Below, piece after piece: positions 17,401-25,963 of a stretch of DNA of 64,000 bases. A model generated the notes under the pieces. That model did no database searches. It was not told the origin of the DNA and worked only from the letters and a program-made list of their open reading frames with translations. Origin of the DNA: UBA2336 sp036787955 (lineage in GTDB: Bacteria; Bacteroidota; Bacteroidia; Cytophagales; Cyclobacteriaceae). Position numbers and translations under genes: made by a program. The stretch is from the NCBI GenBank assembly GCA_036787955.1, contig DAIQOI010000007.1, positions 1 through 64,000 on the forward strand, given 5' to 3'. How positions within the stretch are numbered: position 1 is the stretch's first letter; every line of letters starts with the position of its first letter.

Positions 17401-19686
17401 GCGGTTCAGCCCGCCCAGCTTCATATAACCTTGTGCAAACCCTTCGTCTGTTATGGGATAATCCGAGCCAATCGAAGTGATAACAGGATTCAAAATGCCG
17501 GAGGGCGTAATGCGGTAAGCGCGGAAAGAATTGTTTCCAAATTCGTGTGCAATAAGCCAGTTGGTATTGCCAGTAATGCGCTCAGTAGAACGGCTGAACA
17601 ACAGCTGATTCACCTGCGCCAGTCCGCCATCGCCATTGTTCAGTTTCACATCATATAACGAGTAGCGCAATTCATAGGTATTGGCTCCGTGCACTTCCTG
17701 GGTGGTGAAGATGTAATAGAGCGTTTCATCGCCCGGCACAGGAATGATCAAAGCCGATTGTGTGGCACCCGGTTCACCGCCAATGCCCGGCGGAACGGGA
17801 ATGGGTATTTCATTGTCATTGCGATCGTACACCCGCTGTCCGTCTGTGCTGAGAATAACGTTGCCATTGCGGTCGCTTATTACCGACACCCCTTCCGGGC
17901 TGTTTACGGGGCCGGTGATGGCCACACGTGGTATCAAGTTAAAGTCGATCCCTGCATTTTGCCCGAAGTACCAGATGTTGGCACGTTGATCCTGCTTGCC
18001 GTATTCGCGCACATTAACGCCCGCATAGGCTGTGCACCCTGTTACATCGGTTACCACCACATAATAATATCCTGCCGAATCGGGGGTAAGGGTCGGGCCC
18101 GTGTCTCCGTTCGACCAGATGATGGAGGTGGGTGTACCACCCTGAATGGACACCGTGACCCGGAAGTCATCGGCTGTATTGTTCGGACATGGCGGGATGC
18201 CATTGTTAACCGGCAATTCGCACTTACAGGCAGTTGTATCCTGAACCAGGCTGAGCCGCAGATCAAACTGGGTAATAACTACATTAGCGGTAAACGAAGC
18301 CCTTCGGCCGTTGAGAAATGCCGTTACTGTTACCGGATAGGAACCACCGGCATCGTAGGTGTGAATGGGGCTCCATTGTGAAGCGCCATTGCCGTCACCG
18401 AAGTCCCACAAGAGGCTGTCGGCTGCAGGTGTAACGGTAGGATAAAATGACACCGGTGTATTGGAGCAATTTCCGGAGGTAGTAAAGGATACCGAAAGAT
18501 TGAAGGGCATGCCCGGAGAAAAGGCCGGGAATTGTTGGCCATTGAAGTTGGGGTTGGACGTAAAAGCAACCGGCTCATAGGCCACACTGGCGGCCAGGCT
18601 GTCGGGTTCATTGATCCTGCCCACCCGGAAAACACCGGCCGATGATTCGTACAGGTGATAGATGGTGGTGTCGGGTGCCAGTTGAAGTCCATAGCTGCGA
18701 AACACGCCCGATGGCAGTACCGCAGCCAGGGTGTTGAGCGGATTAAGCAGGTCGAACTGAAGTACCTGTGCATCAGTACCTGAATTATTCAGCCGCGAGA
18801 AATACAAAAATCGCCCGTTAGGGCTCCACTCGGCATCGTATAAAGCATTGGCAGCGGCATGCGCAGAATTAAAAACAAACTGATTGAATGAAAGCACACC
18901 GCTGGCGTCATCAAAATCAAGAATGATAATGTTGCGGTCTGCAGTTTGCGGCACCACCGCCAGCCGGCTGTTCAATGAGTCGTAGGCAAAGTTACCTGCT
19001 GATATTGCCAAACCACCCGTTAACCCGTTAAAGGTAGTGTGTGTAAATACTCCGCCAGGCTGTACATGCGTTACCGTATAGTTATCGGAGTTGTTTTCGT
19101 GTGTAATAAGCCAGTAGTCCGTACCGTTATCATGCGGAATAATGATCATGGCTTCCGAGCGTGAGCCGGCCGGTAATCCGAGGGGCTGATTCTTTGTCGT
19201 TACATCGCCAGTGGGCGGTGCGGGAAAGATGGAGTTGCCGAAAGCGTTCATGTCAACGGTGCTTACCACCACCGATCCTCCGGCAGGAAAAGAGGCAGAG
19301 TTGGTAAATACATAATACTGGCCGGGGGTGCCGGGCACCGGACAAATGGCTACAGGCTGATTGCCCGACGGGTTTCCTGCCAGTCCGAAACCGTTGGGCA
19401 TTTGTGCATGGGTAGCATCAAACACCTGAATGCTATTGGAGTAAAACAATACATTGGCATTGGTAGCATCGGTGGCCACCGCGCTGCCACCCATACCCAG
19501 CGCGTTGGGTTGTGTGACAAGCGAAGGCGTGTTGGAGGTGCGGTTAAACCGAATTCCCTGCCCGCCGGTACCGAAATGCCAGTTGTGCCGCGATAAATCC
19601 TGTGCAGTACCGGCAAAGCCTGCAATGAGCAGAAAACCGAAGGCGACTGCTGTTTTAGTCCGTGCAAAAATATTTAAGTTGTCCAT
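14431..19686 (-). CDS. Giant secreted PKD protein with type-B T9SS sorting domain (gliding-motility CTD)
   Basis: About 1,751 residues with a signal peptide (hydrophobic AVAFGFLLIAGFAG, cleavage near TAQ). Two homologous modules of 370-400 residues follow, each opening with a W-x-FG-x2-x-GI-x-FN motif (near residues 36 and 572) and each followed by a PKD domain with W-x-FGDG (near 437 and 965). The rest is a string of Ig/PKD-like repeats rich in Cys-Thr-Gly. The last 90 residues (PNAFRPGSSLNENREFNIF, then FDRWGGPVF, then GTYTYVVRY) are the gliding-motility C-terminal sorting domain, so the protein is exported by the type IX system to the cell surface. ATG 19686 is preferred to 19716, which abuts a probable -7 box. 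Confidence 0.92.
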   Translation of the reverse strand: MDNLNIFARTKTAVAFGFLLIAGFAGTAQDLSRHNWHFGTGGQGIRFNRTSNTPSLVTQPNALGMGGSAVATDATNANVLFYSNSIQVFDATHAQMPNGFGLAGNPSGNQPVAICPVPGTPGQYYVFTNSASFPAGGSVVVSTVDMNAFGNSIFPAPPTGDVTTKNQPLGLPAGSRSEAMIIIPHDNGTDYWLITHENNSDNYTVTHVQPGGVFTHTTFNGLTGGLAISAGNFAYDSLNSRLAVVPQTADRNIIILDFDDASGVLSFNQFVFNSAHAAANALYDAEWSPNGRFLYFSRLNNSGTDAQVLQFDLLNPLNTLAAVLPSGVFRSYGLQLAPDTTIYHLYESSAGVFRVGRINEPDSLAASVAYEPVAFTSNPNFNGQQFPAFSPGMPFNLSVSFTTSGNCSNTPVSFYPTVTPAADSLLWDFGDGNGASQWSPIHTYDAGGSYPVTVTAFLNGRRASFTANVVITQFDLRLSLVQDTTACKCELPVNNGIPPCPNNTADDFRVTVSIQGGTPTSIIWSNGDTGPTLTPDSAGYYYVVVTDVTGCTAYAGVNVREYGKQDQRANIWYFGQNAGIDFNLIPRVAITGPVNSPEGVSVISDRNGNVILSTDGQRVYDRNDNEIPIPVPPGIGGEPGATQSALIIPVPGDETLYYIFTTQEVHGANTYELRYSLYDVKLNNGDGGLAQVNQLLFSRSTERITGNTNWLIAHEFGNNSFRAYRITPSGILNPVITSIGSDYPITDEGFAQGYMKLGGLNRLAVGLSRKTSPTNYEVVAVEVFDFIDSTGVITNYRSIVPTYSGAPAGQLYGLEFVSNKLFATVRNITPGQSALIEFYFDSLGRIRQITPPLAPVAEDLGAIQLGPDGTIYVAVNNRPFLGVINFNPDTTLISGIIVNGFALAGGTQSRLGLPNFIQQIGNPVQPPGMQITGFCEGSPTTFLAFGTDPIDRFQWSFGDGFGSTQAEAQHTYPIVGVPTNYTVSLRITNRCGLDTTIFQTITIFPPPSNPTFLPAGVSQPVLCNGPLTLEALPLSNPELPQLSFNWSTGDTTRTIVVNQQSIISVTITNRLNGCTSAGSILVADNRPVVELGPNQTLCQNTPVFPLNAQNPGSVYQWTINGAPAGTSQTRSVDSTVPGVFEYKVEVTDPITTCRVRDSVTFIFNESPAFTAVASNTTACGTLTGQIALTINSPATGLFTYIVTGPSTSLSGIDRPAGPVLPPFTGLGAGSYAITVTDQISGCSTVDVVGISDNAFNITSVIRQNNCDPLILQVSHTTALPFTYRVINTTTNTVAASGSGTGSPFNTAGVPSGTYVVEMTAGGCVSVSPSQTFNQDPVVGITGFTVNACSNPISVGVIGGTGWTWSGPNITSSNTLQTITANPPQGNQVYTVRVTETGFCPLDTTVTVFVNNNVVADFNQSDACENQVTLSASVTPAGSYTFRWYRNGVLIPGGQTILAGLADNGAAYRVEVVSSLSGCVFTSATKNVIVAGDLQLTITTTPPCEGLEFTLTGNSNLPGTNFQWAVNGTNIPGGTTASITRATPGLYRLTGSVPGCTEFVEREIVLLPVTPGSLPQRALICNNPANPDPGTREILLNAGGGFASYQWYQGGVLLPGETGQTLLVTEPGIFRVDLVNVFGCPSSDQTEVIEECNPRIVAPNAFRPGSSLNENREFNIFTFFIEDAGFEVIIFDRWGGPVFRSNDRNFRWNGGYNNNPNQLLPAGTYTYVVRYRSAYRPQDGVKEQRGGVVLMR

Positions 19687-19825
19687 CTGCCCAATCAACC
19701 TGAATAACGACTGCATGTTGCTAAAGTATACAAATTGGCCAAAAATAGCGTTACAGAATCTGTAAACTGCTGTTTTGAGTAATCCGTTGTTTTATACCAA
19801 CTTTAGAACGATTTAATTTGTTTGC

Positions 19826-20893
19826 ATGTCGCTTAACCGATTCAGATTTTTTACTGTGACCCGGCTGTTTACCACCCTATTAATCCTCATTTCAGTGCTG
19901 GCGGTAACTGCACAGGACCCGCAGTTCAGCCAGTTTTATGCCGCACCGTTGTACCTCAACCCAGCACTCACAGGCGCTACCGGTCAGGCGCGCGCGGGCA
20001 TCAATTACCGCAACCAGTGGCCGGCCATTGATGCGAATTTTATCACCATGTCGGCCTTCTTTGATTATTTTATAGAAGATAAAAACAGCGGGGTGGGAAT
20101 TATTCTGAACCGCGATGTGGAAGGCCTGGCCGGATTGCGATCTACCTTCCTGGGGCTGCAGTACTCTTACGAAATTCAGTTGTCCAAGAATCTCGGTTTC
20201 CGGCCCGGCGCACAGGTGGCTTTGTATAACCGCGACATCAACTTCAACCGCCTCACATTTGGCGATCAGTTTGACCCCGCTACCGGTGAAATCATCTCAC
20301 CGCAGACAGCCGAGCAGTTTCGTACCAACTTCAGCAAAACATTTGTTGACCTGTCGATGGGTGGAGTATTTTTTACCCGGGTGGCCTATCTGGGTCTGGC
20401 AGCTTTTCATTTGAACACACCCAACCAGTCGATTATTGACGAGCGCAGCCCGCTACCGGTCAAGCTCTCGGTTCATGGAGGTTTTAAATATTTTATGCGG
20501 CCGGGTGTAAAAGGTTCGGGTATTTATGCAAAAGAAGCTGAGCGCAGCATAGCGCCTGCTTTTCAGTACCGGCATCAGGGACAATTTGATCAGATGGACC
20601 TTGGCATGTATTATACGGCCGAACCGCTGGTGCTGGGTTTGTGGTACCGGGGTGTACCCTTTAAGCAGGTGAATGGAGTAATAAATAATGAGTCAATAGT
20701 GTTGCTGGTGGGCTTTACCAACATAGGCGCGAAAGAAGCACTGAATATAGGTTATAGTTTCGATTACACCATTTCACGCCTCGGGGCCGGCAGTGGCGGT
20801 GCTCATGAATTCAGCCTCACCTACACCTGGCCAATGCGCAATCCGCGCAAGCCGCCTAAGGATAAACTCATTATTCCGTGTCCGGATTTCTGA
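19826..20893 (+). CDS. PorP/SprF family type IX secretion membrane protein
   Basis: 355-residue outer-membrane beta-barrel protein with a signal peptide (TTLLILISVLAVTAQD). The mature N-terminus DPQFSQFYAAPLYLNPALTGA is the family hallmark, as is GVGIILNRD. Members pair with a type-B CTD substrate and help its export or anchoring. Here the gene is divergent from, and adjacent to, exactly such a giant substrate, so the two very probably work together. 109 bp separate the two 5' ends, enough for both promoters. Confidence 0.94.
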   Translation: MSLNRFRFFTVTRLFTTLLILISVLAVTAQDPQFSQFYAAPLYLNPALTGATGQARAGINYRNQWPAIDANFITMSAFFDYFIEDKNSGVGIILNRDVEGLAGLRSTFLGLQYSYEIQLSKNLGFRPGAQVALYNRDINFNRLTFGDQFDPATGEIISPQTAEQFRTNFSKTFVDLSMGGVFFTRVAYLGLAAFHLNTPNQSIIDERSPLPVKLSVHGGFKYFMRPGVKGSGIYAKEAERSIAPAFQYRHQGQFDQMDLGMYYTAEPLVLGLWYRGVPFKQVNGVINNESIVLLVGFTNIGAKEALNIGYSFDYTISRLGAGSGGAHEFSLTYTWPMRNPRKPPKDKLIIPCPDF

Positions 20894-20915
20894 TAACAAA
20901 AAATCATTCCCGCAC

Positions 20916-20962
20916 TTGTTATCTTGAGCCGGACGCAGTGAGGCGAAAGACCTCTCGCGATG
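20916..20962. repeat. Dispersed CTTGAGC/GCGAAAGA-type repeat
   Basis: TTGTTATCTTGAGCCGGACG followed by CAGTGAGGCGAAAGACCTCTCGCGATG matches in outline the GTCATCCTGAGCG...GCGAAGGATCTCG intergenic element of Bacteroidota. It follows the PorP gene and may act as a 3' transcript structure. Confidence 0.5.
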
Positions 20963-21025
20963 CAACGAACACACCGGTGAAAGATTGGACAGCTCACAGC
21001 TGCCGCTAATCTTACGCCTATTTAC

Positions 21026-21033
21026 TACCTTTG
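21026..21033 (+). promoter_or_regulatory. -7 box TACCTTTG upstream of the gene at 21058
   Basis: Exact TAnnTTTG match, 24 nt before the ATG at 21058. No clear -33 TTTG was found. Confidence 0.55.
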
Positions 21034-21057
21034 CAACAAACCCAACATCTTAGCACT

Positions 21058-21399
21058 ATGAAAAAGATCGCGTACCCGTTAGCCAGTGCCGCCCTAATAC
21101 TGTTTGCTTTTCAGATCATCAAAACCCAGCTCGTGGTAACGGTGGTCAATGAGCTTGGAAATAAAGAAGCCGGTGCCACCGTGCAATTGTTTGAAAAAGA
21201 AGAAGATTATAAAAAAGAAACCAATGTGGCAGCAGAAGCGGTAACGGATGCAAAAGGTGTGGCGCGCTTCAAAGATTTGAAAGCCATCCCGTATTACATC
21301 ATCGTTCGCAAAGACGACCGCGACAACTCAGGTGGTGGCGAACAAACCAGTAAACTGGAAGGGGGGCGGATAAATAAAATTACCGTAGTGATTCAGTAA
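21058..21399 (+). CDS. Small exported beta-sandwich protein (carboxypeptidase regulatory-like)
   Basis: 113 residues. Residues 1-20 form a signal peptide or anchor (MKKIAYPLASAALILFAF). The rest, QLVVTVVNELGNKEAGATVQ then D-A-K-G-x-A-R-F-K-D-L then YYIIVRK, has the pattern of a transthyretin-like regulatory fold with the Gly turn between strands. No catalytic motif is present. The promoter at 21026 makes the ATG at 21058 the better start over an upstream in-frame TTG. The stop is directly adjacent to the stop of the convergent small gene at 21400. Confidence 0.75.
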   Translation: MKKIAYPLASAALILFAFQIIKTQLVVTVVNELGNKEAGATVQLFEKEEDYKKETNVAAEAVTDAKGVARFKDLKAIPYYIIVRKDDRDNSGGGEQTSKLEGGRINKITVVIQ

Positions 21400-21561
21400 C
21401 TACCGCGTGCTTATCAGCATCACACAAAATCCGATAACCACCATCCAGAACTTCATGCCGGCCAATGCCGGAATAAGCACCATATCCAGTTCCATTAAAA
21501 CAGCCAGTAGCACCAGCAACACGGCTATAATGCGCAGCATTGAACGCATTTTGTTATTCAT
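21400..21561 (-). CDS. Small two-helix membrane protein (53 aa)
   Basis: Below the usual ORF size limit. The frame from ATG 21561 to TAG 21400 encodes 53 residues: a short basic start (MNNKMRSMLR), a hydrophobic helix IIAVLLVLLAVLMELDMVLI, and a second helix FWMVVIGFCVMLIS ending in STR. A good -7 box TATCTTTG lies 20 nt upstream on the same strand. The hydrophobic pattern, start, stop and promoter together support a real gene. Function is unknown. The gene is divergent from sua5. Confidence 0.6.
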   Translation of the reverse strand: MNNKMRSMLRIIAVLLVLLAVLMELDMVLIPALAGMKFWMVVIGFCVMLISTR

Positions 21562-21580
21562 AGCAGTAATTCTTTACTTT

Positions 21581-21588
21581 CAAAGATA
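21581..21588 (-). promoter_or_regulatory. -7 box TATCTTTG for the small membrane protein
   Basis: CAAAGATA on the plus strand reads TATCTTTG on the minus strand, an exact TAnnTTTG match 20 nt before the ATG at 21561. Confidence 0.5.
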
Positions 21589-21602
21589 ATCACTACAAGC
21601 CT

Positions 21603-22577
21603 ATGGCCCATATAGGAAGCTCGGTAATGGAGGCTGCACATTTCCTGCGGCAGGGCGAAGTGGTGGCCATCCCCACCGAAACCGTGTACGGACTCGCGGG
21701 AAACGCACTCAATCCGCAATCGGTGGCGCGCATCTTCGAAGTAAAGCAACGACCTGCGTTCGACCCGCTTATCATCCATGTGCCCGACTTAACCACAGCC
21801 CGAAACTACATAGATCAGCTTCCGCAGAAAGCCATCGCACTGGCCGAAAGCTTCTGGCCAGGTCCGCTCACGTTGGTGCTTCCGCGAAAAAAAATCATCC
21901 CCGACCTGGTAACAGCAGGACTGGATACCGTTGCGGTGCGTTGTCCGGCTCATCCGCTTGCCCAGCAACTACTTGCCCTGCTCGACTTTCCATTGGCCGC
22001 ACCCAGCGCCAACAAATTCGGCAGGATAAGCCCTACACGGGCCGAGCATGTGATTGAGCAGTTGGGCAACGAAATACCTTACGTTCTTGATGGCGGTCCA
22101 TGTCCGGTAGGTGTGGAATCGACCATTGTGGGCTTTGAAGATGAACAACCTGTTATTTACCGACTCGGTGGCATTGCTGCAGAACACATTGAAAAAGCTG
22201 TTGGCACCACACGCCTCCATCTGCACTCAGCCTCCAACCCGCGTGCACCGGGGCAGCTAACCCGCCATTACGCACCGCGAAAAAAACTACTGCTGGGCAA
22301 AATCGAAGAACTGATCAAACAATATCCTGCACATTGCGCAGGTATCCTCACGCTCAACAAAGATTTTCATTCACCCTATCAGCGTCAACTGTCACCTTCG
22401 GGCAATTTGCACGAAGCTGCCCAGCATCTTTTTCAATACCTGCGTGAACTGGAGGCCATGCCCATAGAAGTTATACTTGCCGAGCCCGTAGAAGAAGCCG
22501 GCCTTGGCCGCGCTATTAATGACCGCCTGCGCAGAGCCGCTGCAACAGAAAATCAAAATGATTTATCATATGAATGA
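21603..22577 (+). CDS. L-threonylcarbamoyladenylate synthase (Sua5 type)
   Basis: 324-residue enzyme making threonylcarbamoyl-AMP for tRNA t6A37. The YrdC domain covers residues 1-205, with GEVVAIPTETVYGLAG near 18, KQRPAFDPLIIHV, and PSANKFGRISPT near 135. A linker and C-terminal Sua5 domain follow (APGQLTRHYAPRK near 216), so it is the long form. The gene heads an overlapping set with pfk, asnB and a SpoIIAA-like gene. Confidence 0.93.
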   Translation: MAHIGSSVMEAAHFLRQGEVVAIPTETVYGLAGNALNPQSVARIFEVKQRPAFDPLIIHVPDLTTARNYIDQLPQKAIALAESFWPGPLTLVLPRKKIIPDLVTAGLDTVAVRCPAHPLAQQLLALLDFPLAAPSANKFGRISPTRAEHVIEQLGNEIPYVLDGGPCPVGVESTIVGFEDEQPVIYRLGGIAAEHIEKAVGTTRLHLHSASNPRAPGQLTRHYAPRKKLLLGKIEELIKQYPAHCAGILTLNKDFHSPYQRQLSPSGNLHEAAQHLFQYLRELEAMPIEVILAEPVEEAGLGRAINDRLRRAAATENQNDLSYE

Positions 22578-23673
22578 CAAAATCAAAAAAGTGCTGGTGG
22601 TGACCGGCGGTGGCGACTGCCCCGGACTCAATGCTGTGATCCGCGGCATTGCCAAACGCGCACGTAAAGAAAAAAATTGGGAGGTGTGGGGAAGCATCGA
22701 AGCCTTCAATGGCATACTGAATGAGCCTCAGCATATAGTACGCCTCACTGCAAAAAAGACGGCAGGTATCCACGTAAAAGGCGGCACCATCCTGAAAACC
22801 ACCAATAAATCCAATCCGCTGAAATACCCGGTTGTACAGCCGGATGGTTCCATAAAAGAAGTGGACCGTTCGGACGAGCTCGTACAAAAAATCAAAGCCC
22901 TGGGCTTTGATGCGGTTATCAACATCGGAGGCGATGGCTCGCAACGCATATCGCGCGTACTGTACCAAAAAGGCCTGCCCATCGTAGGCGTGCCCAAAAC
23001 CATCGACAACGATTTATCGGCTACCGATATGACCTTCGGTTTTCAAACAGCCGTACAAATTGCCACCGATGCATTTGATAAACTGGTTACTACGGCCGAA
23101 AGCCACCACCGTGTAATGATCATGGAAGTGATGGGCCGCGATGCCGGATGGATTGCCCTGCACACCGCCATTGCCGGCGGAGCAGAAATATGCCTGATTC
23201 CTGAGATTCCATATGACGTAAACAAGCTGGTTAAACGAATAGACGCCCGCTATGTGCGCGGAAAAGGTTTTGTAAACATTGTGGTGGCGGAAGGCGCCCG
23301 GCCAAAAGATGGCACGGTAGTAGCCCGTGAGGGCGAAAAAGGCTCGGAGCACAAACGACTTGGTGGCATTGCCTACCAGCTTGCACAGCAACTGAAAGAG
23401 GCAGGCTGTAAAGCCGAAATACGCGAAACCGTGCTCGGACACATCCAGCGCGGTGGCACACCCACAGCATTCGATCGCATTCTCGCATCGCTCTTCGGTG
23501 TAAAAGCCATGGAGCTGGTTATCCACGGTGAGTTCGGTAAAATGGTGGCGCTGAAAAACAACAACATCGCTTACGTATCACTGGAAGAAGCGACACGCGA
23601 ATATAACTTTGTGCAAAAAGAATCTTATCTGATAAAAGCTGCCCGCGGATTGGGCATTAGCTTTGGCGACTGA
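22570..23673 (+). CDS. pfkA: 6-phosphofructokinase, group III (Gly/Lys) type
   Basis: 367-residue PFK-A family enzyme of glycolysis. VVTGGGDCPGLNAVIRG is the N-terminal phosphate loop. NIGGDGSQ carries Gly at the position that is Asp in PPi-dependent enzymes, predicting ATP as donor, while PKTIDNDL carries Lys where classical ATP enzymes have Gly. This pair defines the group III PFKs. The ATG at 22570 gives a normal start, although the frame is open from 22504. It overlaps the sua5 end by 8 bp, and its TGA overlaps the asnB ATG. Confidence 0.93.
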   Translation: MNDKIKKVLVVTGGGDCPGLNAVIRGIAKRARKEKNWEVWGSIEAFNGILNEPQHIVRLTAKKTAGIHVKGGTILKTTNKSNPLKYPVVQPDGSIKEVDRSDELVQKIKALGFDAVINIGGDGSQRISRVLYQKGLPIVGVPKTIDNDLSATDMTFGFQTAVQIATDAFDKLVTTAESHHRVMIMEVMGRDAGWIALHTAIAGGAEICLIPEIPYDVNKLVKRIDARYVRGKGFVNIVVAEGARPKDGTVVAREGEKGSEHKRLGGIAYQLAQQLKEAGCKAEIRETVLGHIQRGGTPTAFDRILASLFGVKAMELVIHGEFGKMVALKNNNIAYVSLEEATREYNFVQKESYLIKAARGLGISFGD

Positions 23674-25565
23674 TGTGCGGCATTACCGGTATAATGGCTT
23701 TTAACCTGGTGGGCAAGATGAACATGATTCATCTTGCGGCCGCTACACGCGCGCTGGAAAAACGCGGACCCGACTTTCAGGATATCTATCACGACCCGTT
23801 TGTAGGTTTAGGCCACCGTAGACTATCTATAATCGACCTATCCGACCAGGCCAACCAGCCCATGTGGGATGAGACAAAAAGATATGCATTGGTCTATAAC
23901 GGTGAAATTTTCAACTATCGCGAACTGCGCCACGAATTGGAAAAACAAGGTGTAAAGTTCTTGACCCAGTCGGATACGGAAGTTTTGCTGAAGTTGCTTA
24001 TCTGCGAAAAAGAAAATGCACTTGGCAAACTCAACGGCTTTTTTGCCTTCTGCCTGTACGACAAACAGGAACAGTCATTCCTGCTGGCCCGCGACCGCTT
24101 CGGTGTAAAACCTTTGTTGTATCTGTTCGATGAAGACAAGTTCATCTTCGCTTCAGAGATGAAGGCAGTGCTGCAATATGGTATAGACAAAACTTTAGAT
24201 TACGAGTCTGTTTACACGTATTTACAACTCAATTATATTCCTGCCCCCTACACCATTTTACGTTCTGTAAAAAAACTGTTGCCGGGTCATTACATACGCG
24301 TTGGTGCGCGTCAACTGCACGTTGAAAAATATTATGAAATACCGCGTGCCAACCAGGTGGAGTTGAAATATGAAACAGCTTTGGATCGATGTTGCGAACT
24401 TTTAGAGGCCTCCGTGCAACGCCGGCTGGTGGCCGATGTGCCGCTGGGCTGCTTTTTAAGTGGCGGCATTGACTCATCGGTAGTGACGGCCCTGGCCAGC
24501 CGCCACAAACCCGATCTACACACCTTTTCCATCGGCTTCCGCGATGAACCGTTCTTCGATGAAACACATTATGCACGTATGGTAGCCAACCACTTCCGTA
24601 CCGAACACACGGTGTTTTCATTAACCAATAATGATTTATACGGCCACCTGCACGACATCCTGAATTACATGGACGAGCCCTTTGCCGATTCATCCGCTAT
24701 CAACGTGTACATACTGAGTAACGAAACACGCAAGCATGCTACAGTGGCCCTATCGGGCGATGGTGCCGATGAACTGCTGGGCGGCTACAACAAGCACGAA
24801 GCCCATTGGCGTGCCCTGCATCCGGGCTGGAAGGAGCATCTGGTAACTGCTTTGCTACCGCTGTGGAAGATTCTGCCCAAATCACGCAACGATTTTATCA
24901 GCAACCGCATCCGGCAGCTTGAACGCTTTGCGCGCGGCATGCGCCTGCCCCCGGCCGAAAGATACTGGCAATGGGCCGGGCTGAGTGATTGCCAGGAAGC
25001 CCTGCGCTTGCTGTCCGAGTCTTCCCGCAAACAGCTTCAGCTTAACCTTTTTGAAGAACGAAAAGCCAAATGGCTGGAAACCATCGCGGAAAAGGATAAC
25101 CTGAATGATATTTTGCTTACCGACATGAAGCTGGTACTACCCAACGACATGCTGATGAAAGTAGATTTGATGAGCATGGCCAACAGCCTTGAGGTACGCA
25201 ACCCTTTTCTGGATGTGGAGTTCGTCAACTTTGTCTTCAGCCTTCCGGCAGAATTTAAGGTCAGCCGAAACCTGCGCAAACGCATTCTACAGGATGCATT
25301 CCGCGATCTGTTACCAGCAGCTTTGTACAACCGCCCGAAGAAGGGTTTTGAAGTACCCCTGCTGAAATGGCTTCGCAGCGAAATGAAATCTTTGATTCTG
25401 AACGACCTGCTTGCGGAAAAAACCATTCGCGAACAGGATATTTTTAACTACATTGAAATAGAAAAACTGAAACGCAGACTTTTCGCGGTAAGCCCCGGTG
25501 ATATCCATGCCCGCATCTGGGCACTGGTGGTGTTTCAGTGGTGGTTTAAAAAATACATAAACTGA
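23673..25565 (+). CDS. asnB: Asparagine synthetase, glutamine-hydrolysing
   Basis: 630 residues. Cys2 of MCGITGIMAF is the class II amidotransferase nucleophile; RGPDFQD and GHRRLSIIDLS complete the glutaminase domain (1-200). The synthetase domain carries the PP-loop SGGIDSSVV near residue 263 and GDGADELLGGY near 366. It forms asparagine or, in some members of this long subfamily, amidates sugar or peptide substrates. It overlaps its neighbours on both sides by one base. Confidence 0.92.
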   Translation: MCGITGIMAFNLVGKMNMIHLAAATRALEKRGPDFQDIYHDPFVGLGHRRLSIIDLSDQANQPMWDETKRYALVYNGEIFNYRELRHELEKQGVKFLTQSDTEVLLKLLICEKENALGKLNGFFAFCLYDKQEQSFLLARDRFGVKPLLYLFDEDKFIFASEMKAVLQYGIDKTLDYESVYTYLQLNYIPAPYTILRSVKKLLPGHYIRVGARQLHVEKYYEIPRANQVELKYETALDRCCELLEASVQRRLVADVPLGCFLSGGIDSSVVTALASRHKPDLHTFSIGFRDEPFFDETHYARMVANHFRTEHTVFSLTNNDLYGHLHDILNYMDEPFADSSAINVYILSNETRKHATVALSGDGADELLGGYNKHEAHWRALHPGWKEHLVTALLPLWKILPKSRNDFISNRIRQLERFARGMRLPPAERYWQWAGLSDCQEALRLLSESSRKQLQLNLFEERKAKWLETIAEKDNLNDILLTDMKLVLPNDMLMKVDLMSMANSLEVRNPFLDVEFVNFVFSLPAEFKVSRNLRKRILQDAFRDLLPAALYNRPKKGFEVPLLKWLRSEMKSLILNDLLAEKTIREQDIFNYIEIEKLKRRLFAVSPGDIHARIWALVVFQWWFKKYIN

Positions 25566-25963
25566 TGGACCGCATCAGCAAAACCGAACTGACCGACAAA
25601 AACATACTTGAAGTAAACTACAGCCACCTGAAAGAAGCGGGCATGACGGAGTTGCTGAAAAAAGTAAAGCAAATGATCCTTCAGGATAAGAAGCCGGTAC
25701 TAATAATCAGCTATTTCAATCACAAAAACTATGTTACACCGGCATTTATTATCCAAGCAAGGGAGATCACTTTAGAAGTGCTGCCCTACATCGAAAAAAT
25801 GGCGTTTGTGGGATTAAGCTTTACTCAGAAAATTCTGCTAAAAGGCTTCAATATCGCCTTGCAGCGGAATTTCAGAAGTTTTGAAACCAGAGAAGAGGCC
25901 CTGCAGTTTATGCTGGATAAGAACACAACCGACAATGATCTGCCGGATTATTTCAGGAAATAA
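25565..25963 (+). CDS. SpoIIAA/STAS-like protein
   Basis: 132-residue soluble protein. The alternation of strands and helices (PVLIISYFNHKNYVTPAF, then KMAFVGLSFTQKILLKGFN, then FRSFETREEALQFMLD) fits the SpoIIAA-like fold, where the phrase before the last helix usually reads R-x-F-x-x-x-E-E-A. No kinase-target Ser/Thr can be named. Its ATG overlaps the asnB TGA, so translation is probably coupled. The role is unknown; the fold assignment is by pattern only. Confidence 0.55.
   Translation: MDRISKTELTDKNILEVNYSHLKEAGMTELLKKVKQMILQDKKPVLIISYFNHKNYVTPAFIIQAREITLEVLPYIEKMAFVGLSFTQKILLKGFNIALQRNFRSFETREEALQFMLDKNTTDNDLPDYFRK

Noticed and set aside
22504..22569. Longer N-terminus for phosphofructokinase
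   Set aside because: It would overlap sua5 by a further 66 bp and adds residues before the canonical start; ATG 22570 fits the family.
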